Source of the DNA: Tubulanus polymorphus
Lineage: Eukaryota > Nemertea > Palaeonemertea > Tubulaniformes > Tubulanidae
Direction of reading: 5' to 3'
Length of the DNA: 64,000 nt
Assembly (NCBI RefSeq): GCF_964204645.1
Contig: NC_134028.1
Span: 24,650,153-24,714,152 of the forward strand
The position numbers and the translations under genes are program-made. Positions within the stretch are counted from its first letter, which is position 1. Each line of letters opens with the position of its first letter. A model generated the notes under the pieces. It was not told the origin of the DNA. It was given only the letters and a program-made list of their open reading frames with translations, and did not search any database. This document shows positions 43,493 through 55,272 of this stretch, piece by piece.

Positions 43493-46400
43493 TCAACTAG
43501 TTGTTGTTGTTGTTGTTGTTGGTTTAGTCATAGAACTAGTCTCAGAAGTAGTTGATGGCTTAGATGAGCCGGTCTCAGTTGGAGGTTTAGAGCCGTTACT
43601 ACTGCTGCTGCTGCCACTGTTAGCGTCAGCCGCATCAACTGTAATATTACTGCTACTGTTGTTCAATGTGGATGAGGAAGACACCTCTTTTTTTAATTCA
43701 TAGATCTGAAAAATCATAAAATCATACGTGCAAAACAGTGCCAGATAGAAAAGTTCAGGTCAACTTGAAGTAAGATTTCGTAGATGGTAACCTAGGAAAG
43801 GGATGATTACCTGTATATATGATTCAGACAATGTAATCATTTGGGGTAAAACATCGATTACATGTAAATCTTGTATTTCATGCCATTTTCCACTTCCCTA
43901 AAAATATACAAATGCATGTAAATAATATTCCTTAGATTATATTGCCAGCAGTTGATATCAAGAGTGAAATACACCAAGGAAAGAAGATTTACTTGGAAGC
44001 ATTTTCAAAACGATCTTACTATTTCACAGGGTGGCCACTTTAGAGTTGCTTTTCCCTGACTATTCCCTCCCTGACTCGAAGAATCAAGTAGCACAGTTAA
44101 ATACATAAGACATAGACCGAAGACTGTTTTATTTTACGTGCGATCCAGCAATCTCTAGACTTTCCCTGATTTCCAGGACAGTGGCCACCCTTGATTTGAT
44201 TTAACGATCTACCTTGTGTAGTATATGTACTCTGTAAGTTCCTTTACCGGGCTCCGGTTCACCATCATGTACGATATTACACAATAAATCATACGCTGTG
44301 TGAGGATGACGCGATTTCACTTCAGGCGATAATAAATCACCGAAATCTATACCCCTGAAAACACGCAATCAAAACATATTCCATGAAGATTAGCATTTAT
44401 TTTTGGAATCTAGAATGTTGTAAGGAAGCCACTTAATTTGGACCAATGATTGTGAGAAATCCTGATCAATATTTCACATATATTTATTCATAATTAGACC
44501 CTAAACAATATCTGGTTTAGAACCTGAACGTAACCAAGTGAAGACTTATGGAAATAGGAATCTGGACTAAAAAATAAAGACAACCAAAAGTACCAGTAAT
44601 GTTGATGACTTAACCGAATGATGCCTTACACTTCATAAATTGAATTGGTAATACTAATTGGGATTAAAAAATAGGGACGAGTAAAAGTAATGTGACGACC
44701 TAACGGTGTTTCGATAGTCTGTCTGCCTGTCTGTACTCACTTGACGGGGAAATTCACGATCGTGTTATTTTTCTCAATCGTGTATCGATTTTTTGTGAAA
44801 CGCTGAAAAAAGAACAACGTGAAGATATAACATTTATTTTCTCATCGACCCAAAGAAAACCGGCAGTTCCAGTTACAATAGATACCACTTCTTAGTATCA
44901 AATTTGCTCATTTCTCAAAACTGAAGGAGTTTTATAAAGAAAGTGTTTCAGGTATTTTCCTCAAATTAAAGGAGTATCAAGCACCTTTAAATGCATTTTC
45001 CGTTAAGAAGAAGTTTTTAAGGAATGAAGGAGTCATAGAGAACTAACTCCTGATCTACCACAGTGAATTAATTACCTTTATATATAGAATCAAATACGGC
45101 GGTAATTTCGTGATTTCGAATCGTTTCATCGTTGAATCTCTGAATGTTTTATACTCTTTCTCGTTGACGCCGTTGAATTTCGCGAGAATCGTAGCTAACG
45201 GAACTTGAGGAATGATATTCTCCTGTAGTTCATCCGGGTACAAACGAGCCGATGGCAGATCACACGTCAAAAACAGGAACGGTGATTCGATCATTTGTTC
45301 TACAATTAAAATGAATTAAGACATCAATACGACTAATTCATCAGTATTCGATAGCGTGCTGATAAAATGTCTAATGTCTGGGTCCAGTTCCACAGTTCCG
45401 AGATTCGACTCTGAGTTAATTAATTGAAAATGAACTCACTTTAACTGAGAGTTAACTCTTAACTCTTGGTCCTGGTGTTTGTAGTTTATTTTCAATTAAA
45501 AATGTCTCATGTGAAATACTGAACACATGTAAAGCGCAAACCAGATTTGAGTATTCAGAATTCAGTGGTTTTCCGATTGATAACTACAGTAATGACTGAC
45601 TTTTAGCTACTTTCAGTCATTTGCATCGAAAATATCATAGATATATCGCAATGATCAACATACCTTTATATTCATCTGTTTGTAACAGTTTTGCTTTTTC
45701 TTCCTCTTTCTAAAGAATTATACAAAAAGAAATAGTAAACAGAAATCATAATCAAACAAAAACTAACAAAACATTAGAATTCAGAAGAGAACTTACTAAA
45801 TCAATGGCCGGCACTTTTCTGTAGAAAACTTTCATTTTTCCACGGAATGTTTTGTTGATGATGCTGCTGTTGATTTTCTTATTTCCATTCAACGCCGAAT
45901 GCAGGGCGTTTAAAAACCACGATAGGAACTCGATTGGGTCGCCTGAAAAAAATGAATCATCAAAAACATTGTTGCATCTAAATCTTGGGACGAGGTTTTT
46001 GGTTTTTTATTTTACGTGTATCTGCTAAATGAGGTACTGGCATTGATATTGCAACAAGTGAGGATACACCATTAGTCGCTTGTATTTCATCTACATTTCC
46101 ATTAAATTCAAATCAACTTTTCCAATAAGTAAATTTTCAGTGAAATCTTTACCGGTACCAAACACCGAGTTAGAAAGTCAATTTAGCAATCAATATCTAT
46201 TTAATGAGACTTGTTTGATAATATTCGGATTTGAAAGCCTAAAATTTCAGTTCAAATTTCATTCAGATATAAACTTATTTTTACTACAAATTACCGAGTG
46301 TATAGTTGCCCCATCTAGCAATCTGCCAGAACCCCAATACTTTCCAAATTTTTGTAATAAAATTCAGACATTCTACTGTATGTCAATAAAGGAAAGATCA

Positions 46401-48506
46401 ATATTATGTACAGGTTATTTCTTCACAAACCTTGTTGCGTGATCTGATATTTCTTTTGACTGCACAGTACAACAGATTGTAACATTTCGTGCGGACTGAC
46501 GTGAGCTTTGAAATTCTTCGGGTTCCACAGTTTACGGATCAGTTCTCCGAGCCTCTGCACGAGTAAGAACATCTGATCGCCCGGTGGACGTTTTATTGAC
46601 TTGTAATTGTCTTCGTTCAGGAAATAGTTCCTCAGCGGCGCGACGTGAGACAATGACTGAAAGTGCGCGATATTCGATTAAAATCTGATCGTGGCAAAAG
46701 TGATAATATTCTTTGGAGAAATTCTCGGAATACAAACCTGTAAAATTACATTACAATAATCGTTGAATTTGATATTGTTTAAACCAACAATGCCTAAAAA
46801 TATGGAAAAAATATTTTTAACGTGCAATAATCACCGGAAAGGCGGTCGATTTTAAAATATTCATTCATTAAGTCTGACGTCTTGAGTTGAACCTTGATAC
46901 TCTTTTGGGTTTCACAAAATTTCGAACAAAGTTTCAAACTAACTCGGTGAAAATTCTGACACGTCGTCGGTATTTACCTGGTAGGTAGGTAGTGCCGTCG
47001 TAAGCGCGAGATGCTTTAGAGCTCGTTTCGAAAGCACGAATTTCAGCATGTCTGAACGTAGGATTTAACACATACTAAAACATGGATGAATATAAATACC
47101 ATGATTTTTGATTAGAAAATCCTACATAGAAATATAAAATAAAACATTGAAAAGCATTTACATCCACTTCTTTTTAAAATTTGAAGCTGGTCCCAGTTCC
47201 ACAGTCCTTGGTTCAATCTGACTCCTGAGCGAAGTTCATTTTCAACTATAAACCCACAACAGTGGAACTGTTTCAACAACCGTGGAACTGGCTCCAAAAC
47301 CATGGATCTGGCTCCACAACGGTGGAACTGACTCCATAATTCAGAAAACGATTCCACAACTGACACTCCATAACTCTGGAACTGCGCTTTACTTAAAGAT
47401 GACTTAGAAAACATGACTAAGAAATAAGTTGAATTCAATGGCAAAAATATTTCAATACTTACAGTAATATCCTCTAAGGAAGAATCAATGATTTCATAAT
47501 TATCCGGTAAACAATAGAATTTACGCGAGTCTAAATTCAGGAATACGTGATGACTGTCCTGAACGCTGTGAGTGTACGCGTGAGATTTAAACCCTCGTCC
47601 TAAAATTAATCATAAAACAGATAGCATTCGTTAAGAGCTTGATGAAATTTCAACGAGAAATCTTTCATTTTTCGCCAAATCAGATTAACATAAAATTCGA
47701 TAGGTCAAATTATCATATAAAATTTTTTTCGATGAAAATATAATAGTTTTCATTTACCTTGAAAATATTTTCCACAAACTAAACAGGCGTAGACGTTTAG
47801 ATGTGACAGAGAAACTGAGCACAACTTCTCGAAATCGAAGTCTAACAATGACCTGTAATTAAGTGTTATACATCATCGATAATCGCACTAAGGTTATCTG
47901 CGAATTTAACATGGAAAATTGGAAAAACGTCAGAGGCTGCAGTTGCCTAAAAGTAGGTCAACCAGGGGATCATTCATTTATTACATACGCATGAAATTTG
48001 ACTAATTTCAAGTAAGTTTCAAAAACTAGTTTCAAAAAAACTTTAGAGCAACTGGCCCCTCAGTTCTATCGAGTCAAACTTGGTCCTCTGTATCTGTTGT
48101 GGTATCCGGATACTGACCTGTTGATTGTATCTAGATACGGACAGTGTCGACTTCTTTTATCTTCTACGTTTCCTTTTCTACTGATTTTCACTGAAATGTT
48201 TTAAAACAGGTTGAAATGATTAGCTGTCAAAGAGTTATAGTCTTTAATTTCTATACGTTTATGGTCCGTTTAATGAAATGACCACATTCTGAGGTCACTT
48301 AGAATCTCATATGTAAGACTGGTGTGTTACTACTTAAAATGATGTGTTCTATACAGGCATCGTACATCAGTGAAAATATTAAAATATCATATGATAGATT
48401 AATATACAAAAAACCTGGTACGAAGTGAAAATAATTTGAACATGCTCAAAATATAATTAGACATCGATATGCATGGAAACATGAAACCAAAAATGCTACC
48501 TGTCAT
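43493..48506 (-). CDS. USP39: USP39, U4/U6.U5 tri-snRNP-associated ubiquitin-specific-protease homologue
   Basis: Pre-mRNA splicing factor (yeast Sad1 orthologue). Exons in transcript order on the minus strand: 48506-48500, 48190-48118, 47852-47758, 47599-47463, 47074-46978, 46793-46738, 46656-46431, 45942-45797, 45709-45664, 45299-45076, 44802-44741, 44354-44213, 43897-43811, 43705-43493. Total 1611 nt, 536 residues (human 565). Seen: UBP zinc finger (RSRHCPYLDTINR, YACLVCGKYFQGRGFKSHAY, LPDNYEIIDSSLEDIT) and a USP fold (YDGTTYLPGIVGLNNIKFND, RPPGDQMFLLVQRLGELIRK, HVSPHEMLQSVVLCSQK, DPIEFLSWFLNALHSAL, NIIPQVPLATILAKFNG, LSESYIQIYELKK). The nucleophile position holds Asp (NNIKFNDYCN), as in other USP39, so it should be catalytically dead. 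The N-terminal RS-rich tail of mammals is missing, and the C-terminus gains a Ser/Thr tail. The seven-base first exon is the weakest part. Confidence 0.92.
44028..44192 (-). repeat. Dispersed repeat, 'GTGGCCAC...CAGGGAAA' family, USP39 intron
   Basis: CAGGGTGGCCACTTTAGAGT at one end and GGACAGTGGCCACCCTTGA at the other, with TTCCCTGAC words between, so this copy has both GGCCAC ends in inverted orientation. Confidence 0.6.
44888..45050 (-). repeat. Dispersed repeat with 'ACTCCTT...TTTAAAGATGCTT' words
   Basis: Plus strand reads CTCAAAACTGAAGGAGTTTT, then AAATTAAAGGAGTATCAAGC and GAATGAAGGAGTCATAGAG. Fragments of the same sequence lie at about 18540-18615 and 21118-21205 (plus) and 55566-55630 (minus). 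Confidence 0.5.
46080..46335 (+). repeat. Second copy of the 41290 dispersed repeat
   Basis: Same block order as 41290-41520, ending GTTGCCCCATCTAGCAATCT. Lies in the USP39 intron between exons 46431 and 45942; the long plus-strand open frame here is part of this repeat. Confidence 0.55.
47185..47395. repeat. Locally expanded 'CCAGTTCCACAGTT' element in a USP39 intron
   Basis: Begins GGTCCCAGTTCCACAGTCC and continues into about five imperfect copies of a 24-base word containing CCGTGGAACTGGCTCC, ending TCTGGAACTGCG. This produced a spurious minus-strand open frame. Confidence 0.6.
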
Positions 48507-48740
48507 GTAGCTGTAGATGGTAATTACTGCAGGGAAGCTTGTTATTTTCGAAATCGAAAATTCTAATGACTGCCGGTAATCAGATATTACTTTGCAACTG
48601 CTGAGGGAAGCAATTAATTCAAATCATATGTTAGTTTATTCAGTTAACATTAGTGGAGGCCGGACTTATGCCTGGTGTCGACAACCGAGCAGTGAATTTG
48701 AATAGTGAAGGAATTTCGTACATTGTTGAAGTTGCTTGTT
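48507..48740. promoter_or_regulatory. Short head-to-head promoter between USP39 and receptor copy 1
   Basis: Only 234 bases separate the proposed USP39 start codon (minus) from the receptor start codon at 48741 (plus), so the two should share a bidirectional promoter region. The whole segment recurs upstream of receptor copy 2 (about 56497-56749), with an 11-base loss that removes the USP39 start codon there. An upstream ATG at 48668 opens a 43-codon frame overlapping the receptor start out of frame. Confidence 0.45.
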
Positions 48741-51700
48741 ATGGAGCACCGACTGAGAGCGCGGCTTATAGCGTCGCTGATCATCTGGATCATCTGTCAA
48801 GTTCTCATCACACACGCTGATCATGCAGACTCTATCAAGGAAATGTCTGTGACGGTCAGTTCGTCTTGTAACAACACGTGGTACCAAGTCGATTCTACGT
48901 CAGGTTACATCGTTTCACCGAATTATCCGTCATTAACGCGCGGTGTTGAATGTCACTGGTTCGTCAACAGCTCTTTATCGGGAACTTTTCACGTTCAAGT
49001 TCATCACGATATCGAGCCGTCGATATTCTGTAGTGATAGCTACCTTCTCGTCTATGAGTCTGATAACCTATTGTGCGGTGAAGGAAAACGTGAAATCCTC
49101 CAGAACAATTCCATTTCGTTTATGTTTAAAAGCAACGTCAATGGTGCGCAGGGTAGTTGGGTTTATATTATATATCGTTATGAACACAGCCATTTGCAAA
49201 TTAGTCATAACTGCAGAACACATAATCTCAGATTGAAGGAATTACTAACATCGAAGGGATACAAATACAGTATAAACAGGCTACATATTTGTCAGTTGTT
49301 TCTAGAATGGATCGGGATGCCTGATGGTTTTGCTATGAACTTGACATTGAGTGGGATAACTATAAAATCAATTCCATCTGCTGATCCAGCGACTTCTATT
49401 GTTAAAATCCACGATGGATGGAACAGCAGCAGTGAACCAATAGCTCTTATACAGCATCAAATCGGACATCCACCTTCATCCTTTCATACTAAAACTAATA
49501 AAGCCATCATCTCTAAGCTTGATTATCAAGTGGTTTTCAGGTCACAACTATCAGTTCAGATGTATAAAATATCAGATTGGAACGTCTTTAATCCATTGAT
49601 TCAGATTTCTAATAACGAGTCTGGAGCGCTCATTCCTGATGACAACAGTTTACATGTAATAACTCGATCAAAACATTTACACTGCTGGTCTATCACAGTG
49701 CAGGTGTTACAGTACGTAGTCTTCAACTGGACACATGCACTCAACACATCCAATGACGTCATTGGTGTATATAAACTAGAAGGGTTACGCGTTGTTGGAA
49801 CTGATATTTTACTCGGTTACAACTACCTGGAATCACTGAGTGTTAAATCTGATGGCTTTCTTGTGATATTGTGCATTCTTACCAGACCGAACATCAAACC
49901 ATCAATCTTGAGAATAGATTTCAGGATGACACCAATGTCGATATCAAATCTACCCGTCACCAAGTACACGGTAAGTGCATATATAATTATGGGGAAAATA
50001 GTTGTTTCAGATTTTACCCAGTGATAACCTTTTTTTTTAAATTTCCTCAACCAACTTAGCACCACACAGTACATAATTAGCAGGTTCGATTTTTCCTTTC
50101 CCAATGGGGAGAGAGACCAGAGAAGAACCATCGACCTCTCTGTCGCTGCCAGTATTCCAACCGATAAACTGTGGACTGTGACCGTACGCGGCCACTTCAC
50201 CTCACCCAGCGATTATTCATTATAGTTATATTACATTTATTATATTACATATATGTCCGTTTAGCCAAGTAAAGCGCATCTAACTCATCCATACTCTACC
50301 GTATCTTCCTCCACACTACGAACAAAATTGTCATCTAAGGCTAAAAAAAATTGATACCTTGTTTCTCCGCTCTGCTGAGCTTAAATGTCTATCTACCCTA
50401 TACATTACTTGTTTTAAAATCGTGATCAATTTTACCATAACAGACCCGGCCGCTATAGAAATGAACTGTTTATAAATTTTATCATATTTTACAAAAATGA
50501 CCCGGCCGCTGCGGAGAAACAAGGTATCATTTTTGTTTAGCCTAAACATCAAATACAATAATATTATTTCTGTATTCATTGTAGATTCGTAGCCTCAATC
50601 CGCTATTCATACGTTTCTCGCTGCCTGCACGGCCGAAACGGACTCTAGAATATAGCATCAAAGCATATGATTCGAAATGGAAAATGGAAATCCATGATAG
50701 TGAACTGAAATTACCAATGCTATCTGCGAACTGTGAGCGAGCTGGATTTTACATATATGATGGTGGAAATTTCACAGCTAGACGCTATGGTCCGTATTGT
50801 CCCAACTTATCATTACTCGATTATCGACGAAGTCTGGTTAATATGATTACATCAGGCAGCTCAGTTATCATAGTAGGATATATTCAAGGGCGCCAAAGCC
50901 ACGACTTCGGCACGGGCAGGTTGGTGATACGTGCGTCACCTAACTGTGACGGCTACACTCTGCGGGAAGGAGAACACAAGGTGACAGTGACATCAAACTG
51001 TATCAGGCTAACACCCGAAAACCGCGGCGTTCCATTACATGCAATTCATGTATTATCAGCGTATGAATATGAATTCAACACGTGTTGGCCTGATCACTTA
51101 TACGAATATTCCATGTGTAGAGTTAATATGCTTGTACGTGCCCAGCGTCTCAACAACAGTCTCGTACTAACCACAGTGTCATTCTCGGATGTCCATTTGT
51201 TCGTAAGACGCGCGTACATTGTTGATTTGAGACGTACTTGTCAAACATTGAGGAGACATAACACACCAATTGACCGGTGGAAGATTAGTAAAAATGACTG
51301 CGGAATCGTACAGTCACCAAACTATCCAAGATCAGTTAGAATTCCACAAGTTATTATCACCTACAGCATCAAGTTCATATGGAACACAGGCCTGATCCAA
51401 TATTACCGATTTATTATAAAAAATATGAGCACGACGGCATGCATCAAGCCACATTCAGGGTCAATGGACTCTGTTATATATTTAGAGACAATATCGGAAG
51501 CAAGTAAAAGCTCTGCGCAGCACGAAAGAAAACTATGCGATACATATAGACAAGGAGTTATATTTCACAGCTTGGGGGAAACATCGCTGTTTTTCGAGGT
51601 GAAAGAGGAAATACCCATATTCCGCATACAATACATTTTAGAGAAACAGTCACCGAAGAAACAGCATGATAATGTCTGTAAAATAGGATTTCTAGATTCG

Positions 51701-54700
51701 GGAATTTCATGCGTCAAATACATCAGAGATGAACGTCTGAATTGGGAGAATGCTGAATTGTACTGTAGGCAGAACTACGCGGGACATCTACTCAGTATCA
51801 ACTCAGAACAGGAAATGATTTCTATTAAAACATTGTTAGCTACAAAACCTTTGCTCAATCAGGCGTATTCAAGAAAAGCGTTCGTAATGATGATTGGATT
51901 GAAATTAAAGGTAAGATGCCATATTCTAAGTCATAAGTGTATAACAATATTAATGTGGAAAATGTGGTTTAATCTAATCCTCATATTTTTTTCTAGCTCG
52001 ATACTGGTTATTACACGTGGACTGATGGGAAACCACTGAGCTACACAGAGTGGTTTAAACCTACAAATAATGAAACAATACCAGACGTTATTCAAGGATT
52101 GATATCTCCTCTTAGAAAACAACCGATAAATGACGTCAATATGCCGTGTACGGCGATGATACTGAATAATCCACGAGGATCGGCGAACTGGGTTCGATTC
52201 CCCTGCAAGATTGAAGAAGTTCATGCAAGTTTTTTCTGTGAATTGGAAAGAATTGATCTCGAGAATTCAACAGTAGTAAATGAAAAAGTAACAGACAAAA
52301 TATCAATTTCAGGAAACAATGTCACTATTTCGATAGATGAAAATATATTGCGAGTCGCTGGTTTCAGTGATTCAAGATGTACGATTGGTTGGACAAGCAT
52401 AAATAAAAGGTGCTATCAAATACTGACAAACTGGAACAAACATCGAGGTTTAGATTTAAAAACTGCCACAGAGATGTGTCATGGCGTCAATGGTGAAATT
52501 GGTTTTGCAATAACCAGTAACATAGAAACGGAAACTATGAATCTTATAAGCTCATTTCACTATCAATATCAATATAGCTCTTTACTTATGATGACTAATG
52601 ACAGTTTGCAAGTAGTAAAACCAGTAATCACTAGACATGAAATCACTTATATCCAATCAGTTAAATGGATGATGAAACAGTTTGATAATGCGAAAGATTC
52701 AGCGCATTCTGTTTTGTGTTCGTACAATGTAACTGACGAAGAGTTAACTTCTATAAGCGGTTGTAAATCCTGGCAGTTTGAATGTAACGATCAAAGATGT
52801 ATCAGCGACCATCGCGTATGTGATACCAGACACGACTGTCAACACGGTGAAGATGAACTCAATTGTACGGATATAAATCTACGTAATCACTTCCGTTGTA
52901 ACGATGGTCAGGTCGTATCAATAAGTGGTTTCTGCGATTTCATACAGGATTGTGTTGATGGTTCCGATGAGAACTTGTGTTTTCATCCCCCGTGTTTGTC
53001 CCAACAATTCCGCTGTGCTAGCGGTCAATGTATCAGTAGTTCGAACAGATGTGACGGGGAAACTAACTGTAAAGACGGTTCTGATGAAATAGGATGCTCC
53101 GCTCAACTGTGTCAGGGATTCCTATGTAACAGTGGAGATTGTATCAGTTCTCAGTTGTATCAGGATGGTGTTGTGGATTGCACTGGAAGCCTTGAAGAAG
53201 ATGAATTATTAACAACTACTAATGTTATAATGAATCCTACGATTCAGTGCAATAATGAGAACCGATGTACGGCTAACTTCACAAATCTCTGTACAGAATC
53301 TGATGAACAAAGGTGCTCTTTTAATTCTCCACATTGCTATTCTAGACGCCACAGATGTATATTAGAAAGATTAACAAATGGTTACCCAGTTTGTAGGAAT
53401 CTTGAGCATATATTGAGATGTGGAGAATTTGAATGTCCAGCTGGAACTGTTAAATGTCCAGCATCGTACTGTATACCAATAAGACAGGTGTGCGATGGTC
53501 GATCGGATTGCCCGAATTCAGAAGATGAGCAAAATTGTGAGACACTTTTATGTCCAGGAATGTTTACATGCGGTCAGGAAAATCGATGTATTCCGCAATC
53601 TAACGTTTGTGATGGTGTTGTGCATTGTAAACATACAACTGATGACGAGGCTTTCTGTAATGTCACATGTCCGAGAGGCTGTAAATGTCAAGGTCAATTG
53701 GTTGATTGTGAACATATTGGCTTATCAAATATTAATCATCTTTTTTCAGCATCAATTCGAATTCTCATGTTAGCAAATAACAAAATTATCTTGGACAAGT
53801 ATACATTTGTTTCATATGTTTATCTTCATATACTCAACATCTCATTCAATGAATTGTCTTACATTTTACCAAACTCATTCCTAAACCTGCATAATCTTCA
53901 TTCATTAGATCTTACACACAACAACATAACAGCATTGTCCACAAACACATTCAAGGGTTTGTATAATCTGAAAAAGTTACTGATAACTGAAAATCCATTA
54001 AGCCATTTACAAGATGACACTTTTCAAGATTTAAAGTCATTAACAATTCTTGATCTCCAAGGCCTTTTCTTATTGGAGCTTGGTAGAAATGTATTTAGAG
54101 GTTTATCTACACTGCAGACGCTAAATATCAGCAGTAACAGAATCCATCGTATTTCGCTTTATGCCTTTGCTGAATTAACTTCACTTGAAACCCTTGATAT
54201 AACCAACAACTACAAGGTTATTTCTGTCGATAGAAAGGTCTTTGACAACCTGACATCATTAGCATTTCTGATGTCTGATGCTTACAAATTTTGCTGCATG
54301 GCTTCGAATGTAGACCAGTGCCTTCCTGAAGCCGATCAATTTTCAACCTGTTCTGATCTGATGGGTAACACAGTCCTAAGAGTTATCATATGGGTCATTG
54401 CTTCATTCAGTTTTTTCGCTAACCTAATAGTCATTTCCCTTCGTGTTCAAGCAATTCGATCCTCCCCCTTAAATCCATCATCAGACATCATCATCATTAA
54501 TGTTGGAGTATGTGATTTTATGATGTCTGTATATTTGTTTTTGATCGCTGGAGCCGATTACGTTTATAAAGGTAGCTACTTTCTGAAATCAGAATCATGG
54601 ACGGGTAGTTCGTTGTGTAGTCTCGCCGGAGTCGTGGTCTCCATTTCTTGTGAAGGATCACTGACATTTTTGCTCATCATGACACGTCATAGATTCTCAA

Positions 54701-55272
54701 ATATTGTTAATCCATTTTCTGGAAGCCTGATTGCATCTCCGAGATATGTATCCATCATTTGCTGTATATGTTGGATTGTCTTGTTCATTATTGCATTACT
54801 ACCATTTTTGCCACTACCTTACTTTGGAAGCAACTTCTATGGTACCACGGGAGTATGTTTACCTATGAATTTAATTTCAATTGATGTCAACGCCTGGCAA
54901 TATTCATTTGCTATCTTTTCCTTGTCGAACGCTACAATACTTGCAACAATAATGGCGACATACGCGCAAATGTACAGACTTGTATCTGGAAGCAGGTCTG
55001 GTTCGGGTAGAGCTGATCCTACCGAACTGATTTTGGCACGCAGGAGTTTGGTGATTAATCTGTGTAATTTATTTTGCTGGCTGCCGTTAATAATCGTTCA
55101 GTTTTGCGCGGTTTTTCGGGTAGAAATACCGAATCAGGTGGCGGCTTGGCTGGCAGTACTTTTCTTACCAATTAACTCATCCCTAAATCCTATTCTTTAC
55201 ACCATACTGACTATTGATATGAAATCCATACGAGCAAAAACTAAACGCCGATTACATCAACTGAACAAATAA
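48741..55272 (+). CDS. CUB / C-type lectin / LDLa / LRR seven-helix receptor, copy 1 (GRL101/LGR-like)
   Basis: Exons 48741-49970, 50585-51910 and 51997-55272, plus a probable 38-codon exon 50070-50183. About 1943 residues (1981 with that exon). Order seen: signal peptide (LIASLIIWIICQVLITHADH), CUB (GYIVSPNYPSLTRGVECHW) and CUB-like segments, a typical CUB (CGIVQSPNYPRS), C-type lectin about 774-934 (WENAELYCRQNYAGHLLS, WTDGKPLSYTEW), a second lectin-like stretch about 980-1094, six LDLa repeats about 1107-1406 (SDE/EDE signatures), LRRNT (CPRGCKCQGQLVDC), about six LRRs, a Cys-rich hinge, and seven helices about 1646-1917. The core has N in helix 1, CDFMM in helix 2, FCWLPL in helix 6 and NPILY in helix 7, but TRH replaces the usual DRY/ERW. 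LDLa+LRR+7TM is the GRL101/type-C LGR plan; the lectin and CUB additions suggest carbohydrate or microbial ligands (inference). The start is the first ATG, not the upstream GTG frame. Confidence 0.88.
50070..50183 (+). CDS. Probable additional or cassette exon of receptor copy 1
   Basis: A 114-base open segment (38 codons, YIISRFDFSFPNGERDQRRT onward to LWTVT) is flanked by CACACAG| and |GTACGC. Both ends are phase 0, matching exons 49970 and 50585, so it can be included or skipped without a frame change. Copy 2 has the same segment with one amino-acid change while the adjacent intron has indels, which suggests coding constraint. It may be constitutive. Confidence 0.5.
50338..50543. mobile_element. 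MITE-like inverted-repeat element, family B, in receptor copy 1 intron
   Basis: Terminal inverted repeats of about 33 bases start AGGCTAAA and contain GATACCTTGTTTCTCCGC; the interior holds GACCCGGCCGC words. Present at the same place in copy 2, so insertion predates the duplication. A degraded relative is at 28762-28940. No coding capacity. Confidence 0.7.

Noticed and set aside
46080-46442. Plus-strand 120-codon open frame inside USP39
   Set aside because: Lies in a dispersed repeat also found at 41290-41520 and partly overlaps a USP39 exon on the other strand.
48705-48740. Receptor start 12 codons upstream of 48741
   Set aside because: That frame opens at GTG, not ATG; the ATG at 48741 directly precedes the signal peptide.
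49823-50200. Minus-strand 125-codon open frame
   Set aside because: Antisense to receptor exon 1 and the cassette exon; shadow of constrained coding sequence.
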